A DNA stretch of 64,000 nucleotides from Seminavis robusta. Taxonomy: Eukaryota; Bacillariophyta; Bacillariophyceae; Naviculales; Naviculaceae. Shown here piece by piece: positions 52,890 to 64,000 of this stretch. Each line of letters starts with the position of its first letter. Position 1 is the first letter of the stretch. The notes under the pieces were generated by a model. That model worked only from the letters and a program-made list of their open reading frames with translations, had not been told where the DNA came from and ran no database searches. Both the position numbers and the translations under genes were made by a program. The DNA lies in the NCBI GenBank assembly GCA_903772945.1, contig CAICTM010000056.1, positions 1 to 64,000 of the forward strand, written 5' to 3'.

Positions 52890-55800
52890 ATGGATTCTCG
52901 GAAAAAGCCGCCCCCAACTGCCAATAACGGGAGGAGTACTAATGAAGCCAACCAGTCAGCGTCTCTCCGTGACGGTGGGATGCTGGAGCATGAAGTTCCC
53001 ACGGCGGCTGTGGCCCGAGCCCCTCAGCAGCAAAACGAGCTGGACAAGTCGGACGATTCCAATAATCAATTGGCCGCTTCCAAACCCCGTCGAGGATTCT
53101 TTCGAGGAGGAGGCAACCGAAATTCCAACAATACAAAGAAAAAGCCAGAGGGCAAGAGCAGCAGCCGACGACGAAACAGTCTCTCTCCCTTTCGAACCAC
53201 CAGTGGTGGAGGAAATCGAAGTCCCAATCAACGACGAGTGATGCGACGACCGGGAAGGTCCGCCACGGTCGATGAATTGCCGCGGCAGCGATCCCCATTG
53301 ACCGCACAAGTCGAGCGTGTCGTTCCACCAGCATCTGCAGCACATGCATCGAACGTTCCATCTGCAGCAGCAGCACCGGCAGCAGCAGCACAGCCCCGAA
53401 TGCAGCGACGAGAATCGGAAGATGACATTTTTCTGGAAAAACTCTTGGCCATGCGATCCAGGCAAGGTGATGACCAGGCAGCTGCTCGGCCAAGCCAACA
53501 AAATACTGACGCCGACGATTTGGGTCTCAATCCACTCGACTTGGCCATTCCTCTGGAACGGCAGAAAACACCCAATTTACCGGGAGCATGGAGCCGACAG
53601 GGCAATGCCATTCGGCGACGAGGGAGAGCCAGTTTGACTTCCTCCACCTCCTCCACCCACAGTCAGAATCATAGTGAAGAGGCCACCAATAAGGACATGA
53701 AAAAGAACCGCCGCCAGATGCAGGCGCCACGAAACAACAACGACCCACAATGACATCCGCCAAGTCTGGCCTTGGATTCTCGGTGGCTTCGTTTGCGTTA
53801 GATTCCGTCCGTGAGTTCCGGGAGGAAAATGATGACGCCGACGAAGAAGAAAAGCTTCCGTTTGGCAGCAGCAGCGCTGCCATTGCCAATGACACGGGCG
53901 AGGATGACATCTTCCTGGAAAAGATGCTTGCCATGAGACATGGGTCCGAGGCTGTGCGGAACAATAGTCAATCATCATCACGTAGTGCGACGGAAAGCAA
54001 CAACAAACCAGCCAGCCGTCCCAACAACAGCGCTGCCATTGCCAATGACACGGGTGAGGATGACATCTTCTTGGAAAAGATGCTCGCCATGAGACATGGG
54101 TCCGAGGCTGTGCGGAACAACAGTGAATCATCATCGCGTTCAGCGACGGAAAGCAGCAAACCGGCCAGTCGTCCCGGTGCCTTTAGTGCCAAGAGCAACA
54201 ATAACGTCGTCAAAAGACCCCGGTATTCCTTGACGGTGGGAGGGAGAGGAAGGACGAGCAAATCTCCCATGAGGACAACGTCTGCTACTTCCAGTAGTAC
54301 ACCTAAAAAGAGGACCGCGTCCAAGTCACCGAGAAGGACCACTTCGATGCCAGAGAAATCTCACCAACAGCAACCACGAACACCACCATCTACCAGGACG
54401 AATGCAGCGCGACGAGCGAGCATTTCTTCGTCTCATCATTCCGAGAGGGCAACCAACGGCACAATGACACAACCCAAAAAGGTAACGGCTTCCAAATCAC
54501 CTACTAGAAGGACAACTTCGCTGACAGAGAGATCTCATCAGCAACCACCAACACCACCATCTACAAGGACAACTGCAGCACGACGAGCGAGCATTTCATC
54601 CTCTCATCCTTCTGAGATGGGAACCAACAGCACAAATAATGCATCCAAAAAGAGGACGGCTTCCAAATCACCTAGAAGGACAACTTCGCTGACAGATAGA
54701 CCCCGCCAACAACCACGAGCACCACCATCCACGAGGCCAAATCAACCGCCATCCACGAGGCAAAGTAATCAGGCTGGCGGGGAACGACGAACCAGTACAA
54801 CTTCTTCTTCCCATCATTCCGTAGGATCACAAAGACGATCCAGCATCTCCTCATCCATCCATTCGGTGGGAACCAGACGAACGAGCATGTCGGGGTCCAG
54901 TCACCATCAACGTCTACAAGCATTGGAAGAGGGTACCACCAGCGCGGACGACGATGCCCTCATGATGGAAAAGATCATTGCCACTCGTCATGGGAGCGGG
55001 TTCCTTCGCGGTCGACAACAGGCAACACAACCGCGACAACGCAGTGAATATGATTTGTCCACGTCGTTCCACTGCGAACCGAATAATACCAATGTGAATC
55101 ATCATGCGGATGGCTCCGAGTCTTCCAACAACAGCAATAGTAATCCAGACAACGATATGGACGCTTCAGCTCTGACACGTCAAGTGACTCCCAACCAGCC
55201 TGGGGCGTTTCATCGGGAAGGAAACAAGATTGTCCAGCGTCGTAGAGCAACTCTGACAAGAACCTCCATGGACCAATCGCAGCAATCCGCGAACATGGAC
55301 ACCAGCCAACGTAGTCAGACAACAACACTGTCTGGTAGTAGTGCTGGTGGGATAAAACAGCCACCCCCCATGGCTGGCCAGTTTCCATCCAAGCCGCATC
55401 GAACACCAGGAAGGAGGGCAAGATCCAATGAAAGTCAATTGTCTAGATTGTCAGAGGATGGGATGCTTCCTGCACAAGAAGATGAGGACCCCTTTTTAGT
55501 AGAAAAGCTGGTTGCATCACGTCATGGTGACTCCTTTGTAAGAACTGGCAACCAAGGTGATGTACCTTCATCCGCCGCAAACGACGCCTCCAAAGGTGGC
55601 ACTGTGGACTCTTCAGCTGGGTCTGCACAAAGTCGACCAGGCGCATTTCACAGTAAAGGATCCAAGTTGGCGCAGAGAGGGAAAGGTACCCTGACATCAA
55701 GTAACACATCTGCAACACCATCCATGGATCAATCCCGCAACTCCTTGGATGATGACAGTAGCCAACAAGGCGTAGCAACGCTTTCCAGCACCCAGCAGCA

Positions 55801-58800
55801 ACCACCAGCTTCTGGCAAGCTTCCATCCAAACCACAGGCGACCTCAGCAAGTAGAAGCAGGTCCAATGAAAGCCAATTGTCCACTCTTGCAGAGGATGAG
55901 CAAGATGATGCTGGGGAAGATCCCTTTCTTGTTGAAAAGTTATTGGCAGCACGCTATGGCCCCTCAATGCTGAGAAATCAGGGTGCATGTGACACATCGA
56001 ATGACAATGGAGCCAACTCGGAAGACCAACAGGACCAATCGGACGAACAGGCTCAACGCTTTTCGCAAACAGATTCTACCCATGCCGGCAGAACCGGCGG
56101 AGATGCGGCGTTTCAAAGAACCGGGACGGACGATAGTATTGATGTGGAGAAGTTGGCAGTGATGCGCCATGGACCCTCCATTGTCAGGCAAGGCCAACGC
56201 GAAAATTCCACTCGCGAGACCAGTGAAAGCGGAGAAGAGATACATTCCTCGACGGAAATTGAAACATCATTACAAGACTTTACGACGGAAAACAGTAACA
56301 ATGCCAACAATGCATCGCTCAGACGACAAATGACTCCTGAGGGTCCCGGTGCATATCATCGAGACGGCTCGAGAATAGTTCCCCGCGGGAAAGGCATTTT
56401 GACGCAAGATCCGTCGCTCCGGTCCTTGGGGTCCGTATCCCAAAGGCGAGAGTCTGTGAAGTCGTTGAACTCCAGCAGCCACCACAATTCTATGAGTTCA
56501 AGCAACCACAGGTACAGTCGCCACGATCGCTTCAATAGACGCAGGTCAAACGAAAGAGAAGATCATATCCCAGAGGAGATAGGTTGCAGCGAGGAGCTCA
56601 TGGAAACTGATTCTGGAGAAGCACCCGGAATGAATGAGAATCGTGACACAACCACTACCGAGAGGCGTCCAGATGAACTAAAGGACGAGAAGGCAAAAGA
56701 AGGGAAATCGCGAAGCTTTTCAGCCCAAAGCGTCGATCTTGAAGAAATCTTGGTACAGAGACACGGCAGCTCCATTCTTTCCCGAGACGAATCTGAACAA
56801 GACGATTTTGAGAGCAAGCGGCGAAGGAGCAAATTTCGCGCGTTCGAGGGTGAAGCCAAAACGTTGACGCCCGCAACAAGTATGTGTGGCGAAAAGCAAC
56901 AAGCAAAGCGAGGCAGTGGGGTTAGGACGGTGCGCTCGATTCCGTCGAACAGTTCATTGGGCAAACAGACGAGCACCAAGTCTGATTTGGATGATATGGA
57001 TGATTCGTTTTCCCGTCAGGTATCTGGTTTCAGCTCCCGTCAGGCATCTGGTTTCAGCTCGGGCAGGTTCAGCCGGGAATTTGCGCTGAGCGATATGGAC
57101 GAGGAGAGTTCAGACATGAGTAGCGACATCGAGGAGGGGTACAGTGGGTTCCTATCTATCGCAAGCGGCCAAGGGGATATCCCTGCTTACGAAGCAGCAA
57201 GTCGCCCCTATCACGATCTGGTCGAAGCTCGAATTGTCACAGGGGAGTCTGAGCAAGCCCTTGCCAATGCCACACCCATGGACTTATCGGAACGGCCCAA
57301 AAGAGATGATTCACCTTTGTATCGCTGGGGTGCCTTTGGTTGTGCTGCAGTTGTCGTTATTGTGATCATTGTTCTCTTGGTATCAACACTTGGTGGTGGT
57401 GATCCGGAAACTGTAACGCAATCCCCAGCCCCCAGTTCGTCAGCACCTTCTCAATCGCCAACTGCTTCCCCGACTGCGAACATTATCTATGATTTGCCTC
57501 CGAAAACGCGGGAAGCAGTAGCGCTCGATAGTGATGGACCCCAGGGCAGAGCTTATCAGTGGCTCCTGGCTGACCCCAACTTGTCGACGTACTCCCAGGA
57601 CCGCTTGTTGCAAAGGTTTGCGTTGTCGACTTTATACTATTCAACGAAACGTGGAAGATGGACGCGGGAGGGAGGATGGTTGAGCTATGATGTGCACGAG
57701 TGCCAATGGGATTTCAGAGCTGATGGTGAGAATTTGCTTCCGTGCGGTCCTGATCCCAACTCAGAAAAGTACGAGAATCTCCTTCTCTATGGAAACGGTC
57801 TGCAAGGAAGCATTCCAGAGGAAGTTTTCTTACTCACCTCCTTGAGAAAGATCGACCTTCAAGGCAACAGCTTGTTGGGAACATTTCCAGTTCCGTCGTG
57901 GTACACCACGTATCCCAACCTATGGCCAAACCAGCTGGATTTGATTGCCTTGGTGTCAAACGAATTAAGCGGAGCCCTTCCAAGTGAGCTTGGGTACTTC
58001 AAGTCATTGCAAGGACTCTATCTCGGATCCAATCGATTCACTGGCAGCCTTCCTTCTGAGTTAGCGAATGTGGCTGGACTTGTTGACCTTAGTGCCGAGG
58101 ACAATTTGCTTACCGGGACGCTTCCAACTGAGTTCGCGGCTCTGAATCGATTGGTCCTGATCAACCTTGGTGGCAACGAAAAGCTGACCGGTGGGTTGTC
58201 GAATCTATTTGTCCCTTCCACAAACGCGTCCTTCCTGGATGCCGACGTGGAACTCAGAGTAGGTGCCGAAATACTCTTTCCAAACTTGAAGGCCCTTGAT
58301 CTTGTGCACAACAGCTTCTCCGGAGGCCTTCCTTCGGAGATTGGCAGAGCTTGCCCCAGTCTGGAGCGGCTGGCCTTGGCGAACAATCGCTATTCCGGCG
58401 GCCTTCCTTCGGAGATTGGACTGATGTCGTCCCTGACATATGTAGACCTGAGGAACAACGGACTCACCATCACTCAACTTCCGAGTGAACTGGGACTGCT
58501 GACAGCCATGTCTGAGTTCCGTGTGGACGGAGACGATGCTGCCCTTGCTGGCACTCTGCCTACAGAGCTTGGGCAGTTATCTCAATTGGGCGAACTGATG
58601 CTGGACGCAAGTGGTTTTGCGACGAATCGAGGCATGTTGACCGGGTCAATTCCATCAGAACTAGGCAATCTCAGAAATGCAACGAACCTGTTTCTGTCGA
58701 GGCACCGGCTGCTGGGGACGATGCCAAGTGAGATGGGACAAATGACAAAGCTTGAGGTAGGTGCTCGGAGTATTGGTGTTTTCAAACTAGCTAGAGGGCA

Positions 58801-60873
58801 TCGTGACACTGACACGACGGCTCGCACTACTCCCGCAGAAAATTTGGCTTTTTCAGAATGGAGTCATGGGCACAGCGACATATGGACTGTATGGCCCCAT
58901 CCCCTCGGAGCTCGGACAGCTAACTGCATTGACAAGCCTCCTCTTGTTTGAAAATAGTCTGACGGCTACAATTCCACCGGAAGTTAAACAACTTTCAAAC
59001 CTTGAGGGGCTACACTTGCACACAAACCGATTGCAGGGGCCTGTTCCGGACATGCAAATGCCCCGAATGAAGGAATTGATGTTGCACCGCAATTTCCTCA
59101 CTGGGACGATTGCTCCAAGCATGATCGGGTCGATGACAAACTTGGAATACATGTCCCTGTACAGCTGTCGGTTCTCCGGCCCAATTCCCTCAGAGCTTGG
59201 CCTAATGACTGCTCTGACTTTCTTGCGAGCCGACAGCAATTACTTCAGTGCACTTCCAAGCGAGATTGGGAACAACCGCAATCTGGCAACCATAGTTCTT
59301 GCTGGAAATGCTTTGCAAGGATCGATCCCCAGCGAGATTGCCCAGGTTGGAAAAGCCTTGCTTCACTTGTACATTGGGTCCAATGCACTTACTGGAAGTC
59401 TCCCAACAGAACTGGGAGAATTGGACCAGCTCGCTGGTGAGTGTCCTTCATCTCTTGAAAATGTAACAACCCTTATTATTTGTCATTCTCTCACATGTCT
59501 GTCGCTTTTGTCTCAACTATTCAAAAACACGATGCAGCGTTGGATATCCCTAACAATCAAATCACCGGGCCAATCCCAACCGAGTATGGTCGCATGACTG
59601 CTTTGCAGGAAGTTTATCTGTACAACAACCAGTTAAGCGGCCAGGTGCCCTCCGAGCTAGGCTTGGTTGCGGGAAACATGACCAATCTCTATCTTGTAAT
59701 CAACTCTCTGACAGGGCACGTTCCATCCGGTGAGTTCAAGGAGACTTATTGCAGGGTTCTATCCACCTCTTTGTGTGATGCTGCTTCAACACTCATGCTT
59801 TTTCTTTGCGATTCCCAGAATTTGGCCTTCTGTCCAATCTTCAAGGTTTCTCAGTGCAACAAAATATCATGACAGGCTCTGTCCCGTCCTCTCTTGGGCT
59901 GCTTACAAGTTTGACTAGCCTTTCTTTGGCTGAGAATGCCGCCACCGGCAGCATGCCCAGTGAGCTGGGCTCGTTGTCAGTGCTCGGGAAGTTGGTGCTC
60001 AACAATAATCAAATGTCGGGTTCCCTACCTTCTGAACTTGGTTTGTTGACATCACTCTCGGAGTTGGCGTTGGAGCACAATCTATTCAATAACACGTTGC
60101 CAACAGAGCTCGGTGGACTGAACCAGTTGGCAGTTCTGAAAGTCGCGGAAAACAGCCTATCGGGTCCACTTGTTTCAGAAGTAGGTCTTCTGACTTCGCT
60201 GGCAGATTTCTCTGCCGAATACAACCTGCTAAGCGGTACTGTCCCAACAGAGCTTGGCAAACTGACCAGCGTGCAAAAACTGAAATTCCAATCAAACCGT
60301 CTCACCGGTACCATTGTTTCCGAAGTGGGTTTGTTGACTTCTGTCGCGGACCTGTCCTTCAGTTCCAACCAGATGAACGGCACACTGCCCACAGAGCTAG
60401 CCAGCCTGTCTCAGTTGCAATTTCTCTGGTTGGCAGAAAACAGCTTCAGCGGGAGTATTCCTGGCCAAGAGCTGTCCCTGCTAAGGCAGAAGCTAAATGT
60501 CCTGTCTCTGCGTGACAACAGTCTCGAGGGTCGAGTGCCGAGTGAACTTGGTCTTCTCGGTAACTTGTGGTCACTGGAGTTGGATAACAATCCATTGACT
60601 GGGGAACTGCCAAGTGAACTATCGAGTTTGTCCAGCCTGTTTGATGGTCTCTCCGGTTTTTTGGGCACTGACTTGACTGGAACGCTACCCGACAGTCTGT
60701 GTGGAAAGGTTGTCTTCAGCTGTACAGGACTTCTCTGCGGTTGTGGTTGCCCTTGTATCGTCCCAACTGAGCCCCCAACCCCAGCACCATCCAATGGCAC
60801 CATTATTACCATCTTTTCAAATGAGGCAGTTGTACCTGAGCGGGAGAAATTTTTGATCGACCCCGAACCGTGA
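52890..60873 (+). CDS. Very large LRR receptor-like membrane protein
   Basis: Model: 52890-53673, 53724-58756, 58857-59436, 59538-59729, 59819-60873, about 2547 residues. The last three introns are clear GT-AG; the first (53674-53723, 50 nt) is my inference to join two overlapping frames that share motifs. The cytosolic part (~1460 residues) is disordered, Ser/Arg-rich, and repeats two motifs: [D/E]D[I/P]F[L/V]EK[L/M]LA.RHG (eight or so copies) and PGA[F/Y/W]...G..[I/L].R[R/G]...LT (four). One membrane helix (AAVVVIVIIVLLVS) is near residue 1465. Outside lie a Ser/Pro stalk, the diatom preamble (LQRFALSTLYYSTKRGRW, WLSYDVHECQW) and about thirty plant-type LRRs (LPSELGxLTSLxxLxLxxN), capped by CGCGCPC. 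No kinase domain is seen. Probably a surface receptor or adhesion protein. Confidence 0.85.
53874..54185 (+). repeat. 156-bp in-frame tandem duplication in the LRR gene
   Basis: Two nearly identical 52-codon units (from about 53874 and 54030) encode SAAIANDTGEDDIFLEKMLA followed by MRHGSEAVRNNS and a Ser-rich tail. Differences are few, so the event is recent. A second in-frame repeat follows at about 54303-54720: three ~57-residue units each beginning KK[R/V]TASKSP. Confidence 0.85.
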
Positions 60874-61836
60874 GCTGATGGTAGCTGCTCACGTTGAGCT
60901 GTTTCGCAGCTAGCAAACCAGCCTATGTTTGGAATGATCTTTCGATAGTCTAATCCTCTGGGTGTAGCCTACGAAACAGTTGGTGGAACATGCTGGACAG
61001 CGAGAAAACAGCAGGGGAAACGTACCAAACGAGCCAGCTGCAGAGTCACCTAGTTCGACGGAGATGAAGGTCAAAAGTGCACAGCTGCGAAGAGATCGAA
61101 GCCGCCATTCAAAGGGCCACAGAAGCCAAGTGAGGTGCATGCCGGGATACCGCAGTAATGACGAAACCTGTGAAAGAACGGTACCCGGTATGCTGCCCTT
61201 CTTGCGTCTGCCTTCCTTTCGTTTTCCAGCCCTGCCACGAGAATACACATGCCCAATTCTGTTATTCGCAGCATCTTCACCGAACAAGGCGCCCCGTCGC
61301 AAAGTTGCATTGAAGAAAACCATAGTTAAGTGAGCAAAATACGCAGAAACTCTAGTTGTGCAGTTTCCACGGCAATCGGCTAAAGCTACAACTGTCATGT
61401 GGAGATGGCGATCTAAACTGGCAGTGCAATAGGATGCCATCATCATAATGGACTCAAGCAACAGCGACGCCAACGTGTCAAACTACATTATAGGCTTTAA
61501 CAACCAAACGGCATAGGACAGTGTTGTCCTTCGGCCTGACCAAGTAACGGTATCTGTAGTGGATGCAATTTTGCAATAAGACCCGAGGAGACGAATACGC
61601 TTGCCGAATGCGACAGCCCCAGCATAGCCTATAGAACAAGACTGGAAGATCACAATGCCTTGAATCAATGCTTTTCTCCACGCACAGCAAGCCCGAGGAA
61701 ATCGTTTGCCTGAGCATCATAAAATATACCATGGACAAAAATAACATATGAGCCACAGATAGATCCGTTACCACCCAAACGAGACATGCGATAGCTACGT
61801 CTGACCCCTCCCAAGTTGGTTGTTGACTCCTTTCTT
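60874..61836. other. Intergenic between convergent genes
   Basis: 963 bp between convergent stop codons. A 187-codon frame on the minus strand (60910-61473) has no motif and lies opposite another open frame; I do not call it. Confidence 0.5.
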
Positions 61837-63387
61837 TCATACTACCCACTGATCCATGTGATAGTCTTGTACTACCTGCCGATACAGAAAGTCATCTAAT
61901 CGACTGGATTCCACCAAGAATTCCCGTGTACTTGGTTGAATCTTGGACAGTGACACAAATCCACCCCGTTCCGGAGACTTATTGTGTTGCTTGAAGTTCC
62001 ACCCTATCGTTGAGTCGTTGAATATCATCTTGGTCAAGAGAGGAAGTGTCTCATTGGTGAGTGTATCGGTTCGACCAATCCAATCCATGGTTCTTCGTAG
62101 ACTCTGATAGGAGGATTCACACTCCGTAAACGTCAATCCATGGCGCAACTCCGTGACATTCCAGCCAAAGGTTCGTTCTCCTCTTGCCAAGAATAGACAT
62201 TGTGGATTGTCGTAAATGGATTTCATCATGGCATCTTCCAAGTCAATGCCCTTGTTTTTCTTTGTCGTTTCCCGAATGTGCGTTTCTTCCAGTTGTTCTG
62301 GTGTCAACTGCAGATAGGGAGCTAAAAAGGCGGCGTTTCGTTTGTTGCAGCGGGTGCTTGTCGTCATGGTGCCTTTGCAAAAGCGTTCGTCTCCAGGATG
62401 AATAAAGTAGCTGGCGGCAAAGAGAGAAAAAGACAGGATGGTGAGACATACATGCAAAGATTTGGAACTGTCTGTCCATGGAGGCACTACCTACAAGTTG
62501 AAAAAAGACACTTGTTCCGCCAATGCTTCCCTCATAATGGTAAATGTAAAGAACGGCACTTTGGTTTCTTGGGCGCGTTCTCTCCATGCGTGCAAGTACG
62601 GCTCCAATTCCCGAGTATGGTAGTTATCCATGCCATGGACTTCCACAAATAGAATCTTTCGCTTGGTGGTGGGTGCCGTGAGATACCGGTTGATTTTGGG
62701 CACGACCCTCTCCAAAAAGACATTGAGTCGATTGGCCATGATAAAGCGGACTCTGGATTTGAACCTTGCCAGCTTGAGTTGCTCGGCACTGTCCATGATA
62801 AAAGTGGTACTGGGATCGGGTGGTCCTCCAAAACTATATCGAATGGTTTGTCCTCCCGTTTTGGGTGTATGCAGAAAGAAAATGACTCCTCCCTTTTGCG
62901 CCGTCATGTCCGGTAAATGCCGATGGGATGGCAGGACTGAATAATTGGAAAAGTCCGTCTTGTTAAACTCAAACGACTTGCTCAGCTCCATGCCTTCCAC
63001 GTAGTGTCGGTAGTCCGTGTCTTCCTTTTGGGTCTTTCGCTTGTGGATCTTTTCGCGGACTTTTTTCTTTCGCTCCATTTTCGCTTGAAAGTCGGCGTCC
63101 GAAGTTACAGAGCGAATAGCGTCCGTCAAGGCAAACTGTTGATTGCGTCGTTGTGCCTCTTGCTGCAATGCTTGAATCTTTTCAAAGGGAATGTATTCCT
63201 TTCTGGATTTCAAGCCACGGCGACGATGATGATAATCCGCCATACTCATCATGTCTCCGCCTTCCAACCGTGACACCAGATCGGATTCCACCCACAGCAT
63301 GATAATGGAGCAAACCAGCATGGCCCACAGCGTGAACACCTTCACATTCATCTTGGAGGCTCGTCCAAGACCTCTCATCGTCGTCAT
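61837..63387 (-). CDS. Sulfotransferase-like type II membrane protein
   Basis: Two exons: 63387-62495 and 62410-61837, with an 84-bp GTAGGT...CAG intron; the join TT|C gives SFFNFYFIHPGD; 488 residues. A membrane anchor lies at about residues 14-33 (VKVFTLWAMLVCSIIMLWV), then a basic coiled stem (MERKKKVREKIHKRK). GGVIFFLHTPKTGGQTIR is a canonical PAPS-binding loop (PKTGGT-like) and FFTFTIMREALAEQVSFF is the 3'-phosphate site. The C-terminal half is helical with ERTFGWNVTELRHGL. This places it with Golgi carbohydrate sulfotransferases. It is unlike the sulfotransferase-like gene at 30707 outside the loops, so the two are not recent duplicates. The substrate is unknown. Confidence 0.88.
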
Positions 63388-63854
63388 CTACTGTATCTAT
63401 CTTGCTTCTTCCTACCTGACAGGTCAAAACCATGCATTCAACCAGATCATTTCCTTGGCATGATGCATGTCATGTCAGTTGAACCTGTGTGGAGCGGAGG
63501 AGCAAACGAGAAAATGTGGTCGTTTGGAGGCAAGCGGGGTGAGCTCCTTTTAGATAACCCCACCGATGCATCAGCCTCCCTTCTTCGCGCCGCGGGAAGC
63601 ACCGCCAGAGAGCACCTATCGGTACTGGTACCGAAATATACCCAAACATACTACGGTAGACTACATGTATCATACCGGTATTGTGTTTGGAGACCCTACC
63701 CATTCATCCATCCAGTCTCCCATCAAGCGTATCCGCTACTGGCTTGGGTGACTTTGAAAATGGCGCTGGTGCTGCTTTTAAAGTTTGGGCTGCATGACTA
63801 TTGGGATGCATCGTAATCAGTTAAATAATATTGCTACAAACTTAGCTCCATGAT
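63388..63854. other. Intergenic
   Basis: 467 bp between the divergent sulfotransferase-like gene and the 5S gene. Small frames without motif. Nothing else seen. Confidence 0.5.
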
Positions 63855-63972
63855 AGGAACGACCATACCACGATGACAGCACCGCTTCCCGTCTGCTCAG
63901 CGAAGTTAAGCATCGTCGGGCCAGGTTAGTACTACGGTGGGGGACCACGTTGGAATACCTGGTGTTGTTCTT
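63855..63972 (+). rRNA. 5S ribosomal RNA
   Basis: About 118 nt aligning end to end with eukaryotic 5S: CGACCATACCACG near the start, then AGCGAAGTTAAGC (internal promoter box A, 63899-63911), GTCGGGCCAGGTTAGTAC, and GGGGGACCACGTTGGAATAC. The first bases (AGGAAC) pair with GTTCTT at the end to form helix I. TTTT at 63971-63974 is the Pol III stop. It is a single copy here, outside an rDNA repeat, as far as the window shows. Ends are placed by helix I and may be off by a base or two. Confidence 0.95.
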
Positions 63973-64000
63973 TTCTTGCATTATGCTGGTCTTGATCGTT

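Noticed and set aside
53750-53753. ATGA stop/start overlap taken as a bicistronic junction
   Set aside because: The two frames share repeated motifs and belong to one eukaryotic LRR protein; a short intron or frame break is more likely.
60910-61473. 187-codon minus-strand frame
   Set aside because: No motif and opposed by a 117-codon plus frame; lies between two convergent 3' ends.

Overview
This looks like a nuclear contig of a diatom, most likely a raphid pennate; Seminavis-like species are my best guess, but the species is inference. The clues are a diatom-specific cyclin, plastid proteins with ASAFAP-type bipartite presequences, secreted proteins with the diatom C-E-G-D-C cysteine module, an expanded helicase-associated (HA) repeat protein, and a diatom-type LRR receptor whose preamble ends in a 'HECQW' block. 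Genes are compact, with introns mostly of 80-145 bp, separated by AT-richer spacers full of CTAGCTAG and GGTACC/ACCGGT palindromes. A nuclear 5S rRNA gene lies at the right edge.

Layout. 0-11 kb: a phosphosite-array protein (781-1878), PCNA (4901-5790, minus) divergent from an FkbM-type methyltransferase (6166-7212), a secreted tail-anchored protein (7940-8848), and a plastid-targeted protein in three exons (9726-10684). 11-18 kb: sparse; it holds a diatom-specific cyclin (13354-14442, minus) with an unusual GTTTCTCA direct and inverted repeat cluster upstream. 17.8-26 kb: a plastid membrane protein, an unknown protein, a secreted reprolysin-like metalloprotease (20319-22173), a Gly/Asn/Tyr-rich secreted protein (23059-24160, minus) and a ubiquitin-like protein ending in Gly-Gly (25426-25895, minus).

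26.4-30 kb holds the most striking gene: an 11-exon fusion of an M43 metalloprotease, a Pro-Val-Ala linker built from small phase-1 exons, a Cys-rich beta module, a Hedgehog-type Hint autoprocessing domain and C-terminal membrane segments. One 11-nt exon encodes part of the zinc site and is followed by a GC-AG intron. 30.7-42 kb: a Golgi-type sulfotransferase-like gene, a ~2.7-kb tandem segmental duplication carrying two diverged FG/Asn-rich paralogues, a small ubiquitin-fold protein, a ~150-bp tandem repeat and a TM9SF nonaspanin.

42-64 kb: a 1961-residue protein with seven HA domains and two SUMO-like domains, a short protein of the common diatom 'SFGTIEVRxYE...LSLGWE' family, a ~2550-residue LRR receptor-like protein with repeated cytosolic motifs, a second sulfotransferase-like gene, and 5S rRNA.

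Themes. Several products enter the secretory route (two metalloproteases, Gly-rich matrix-like protein, two sulfotransferase-like enzymes, FkbM enzyme, nonaspanin, LRR receptor), which fits cell-wall and extracellular-matrix biology. PCNA and the cyclin are cell-cycle genes. Ubiquitin-fold domains turn up in three unrelated genes. All functions are from motif reading only; no database search was possible.
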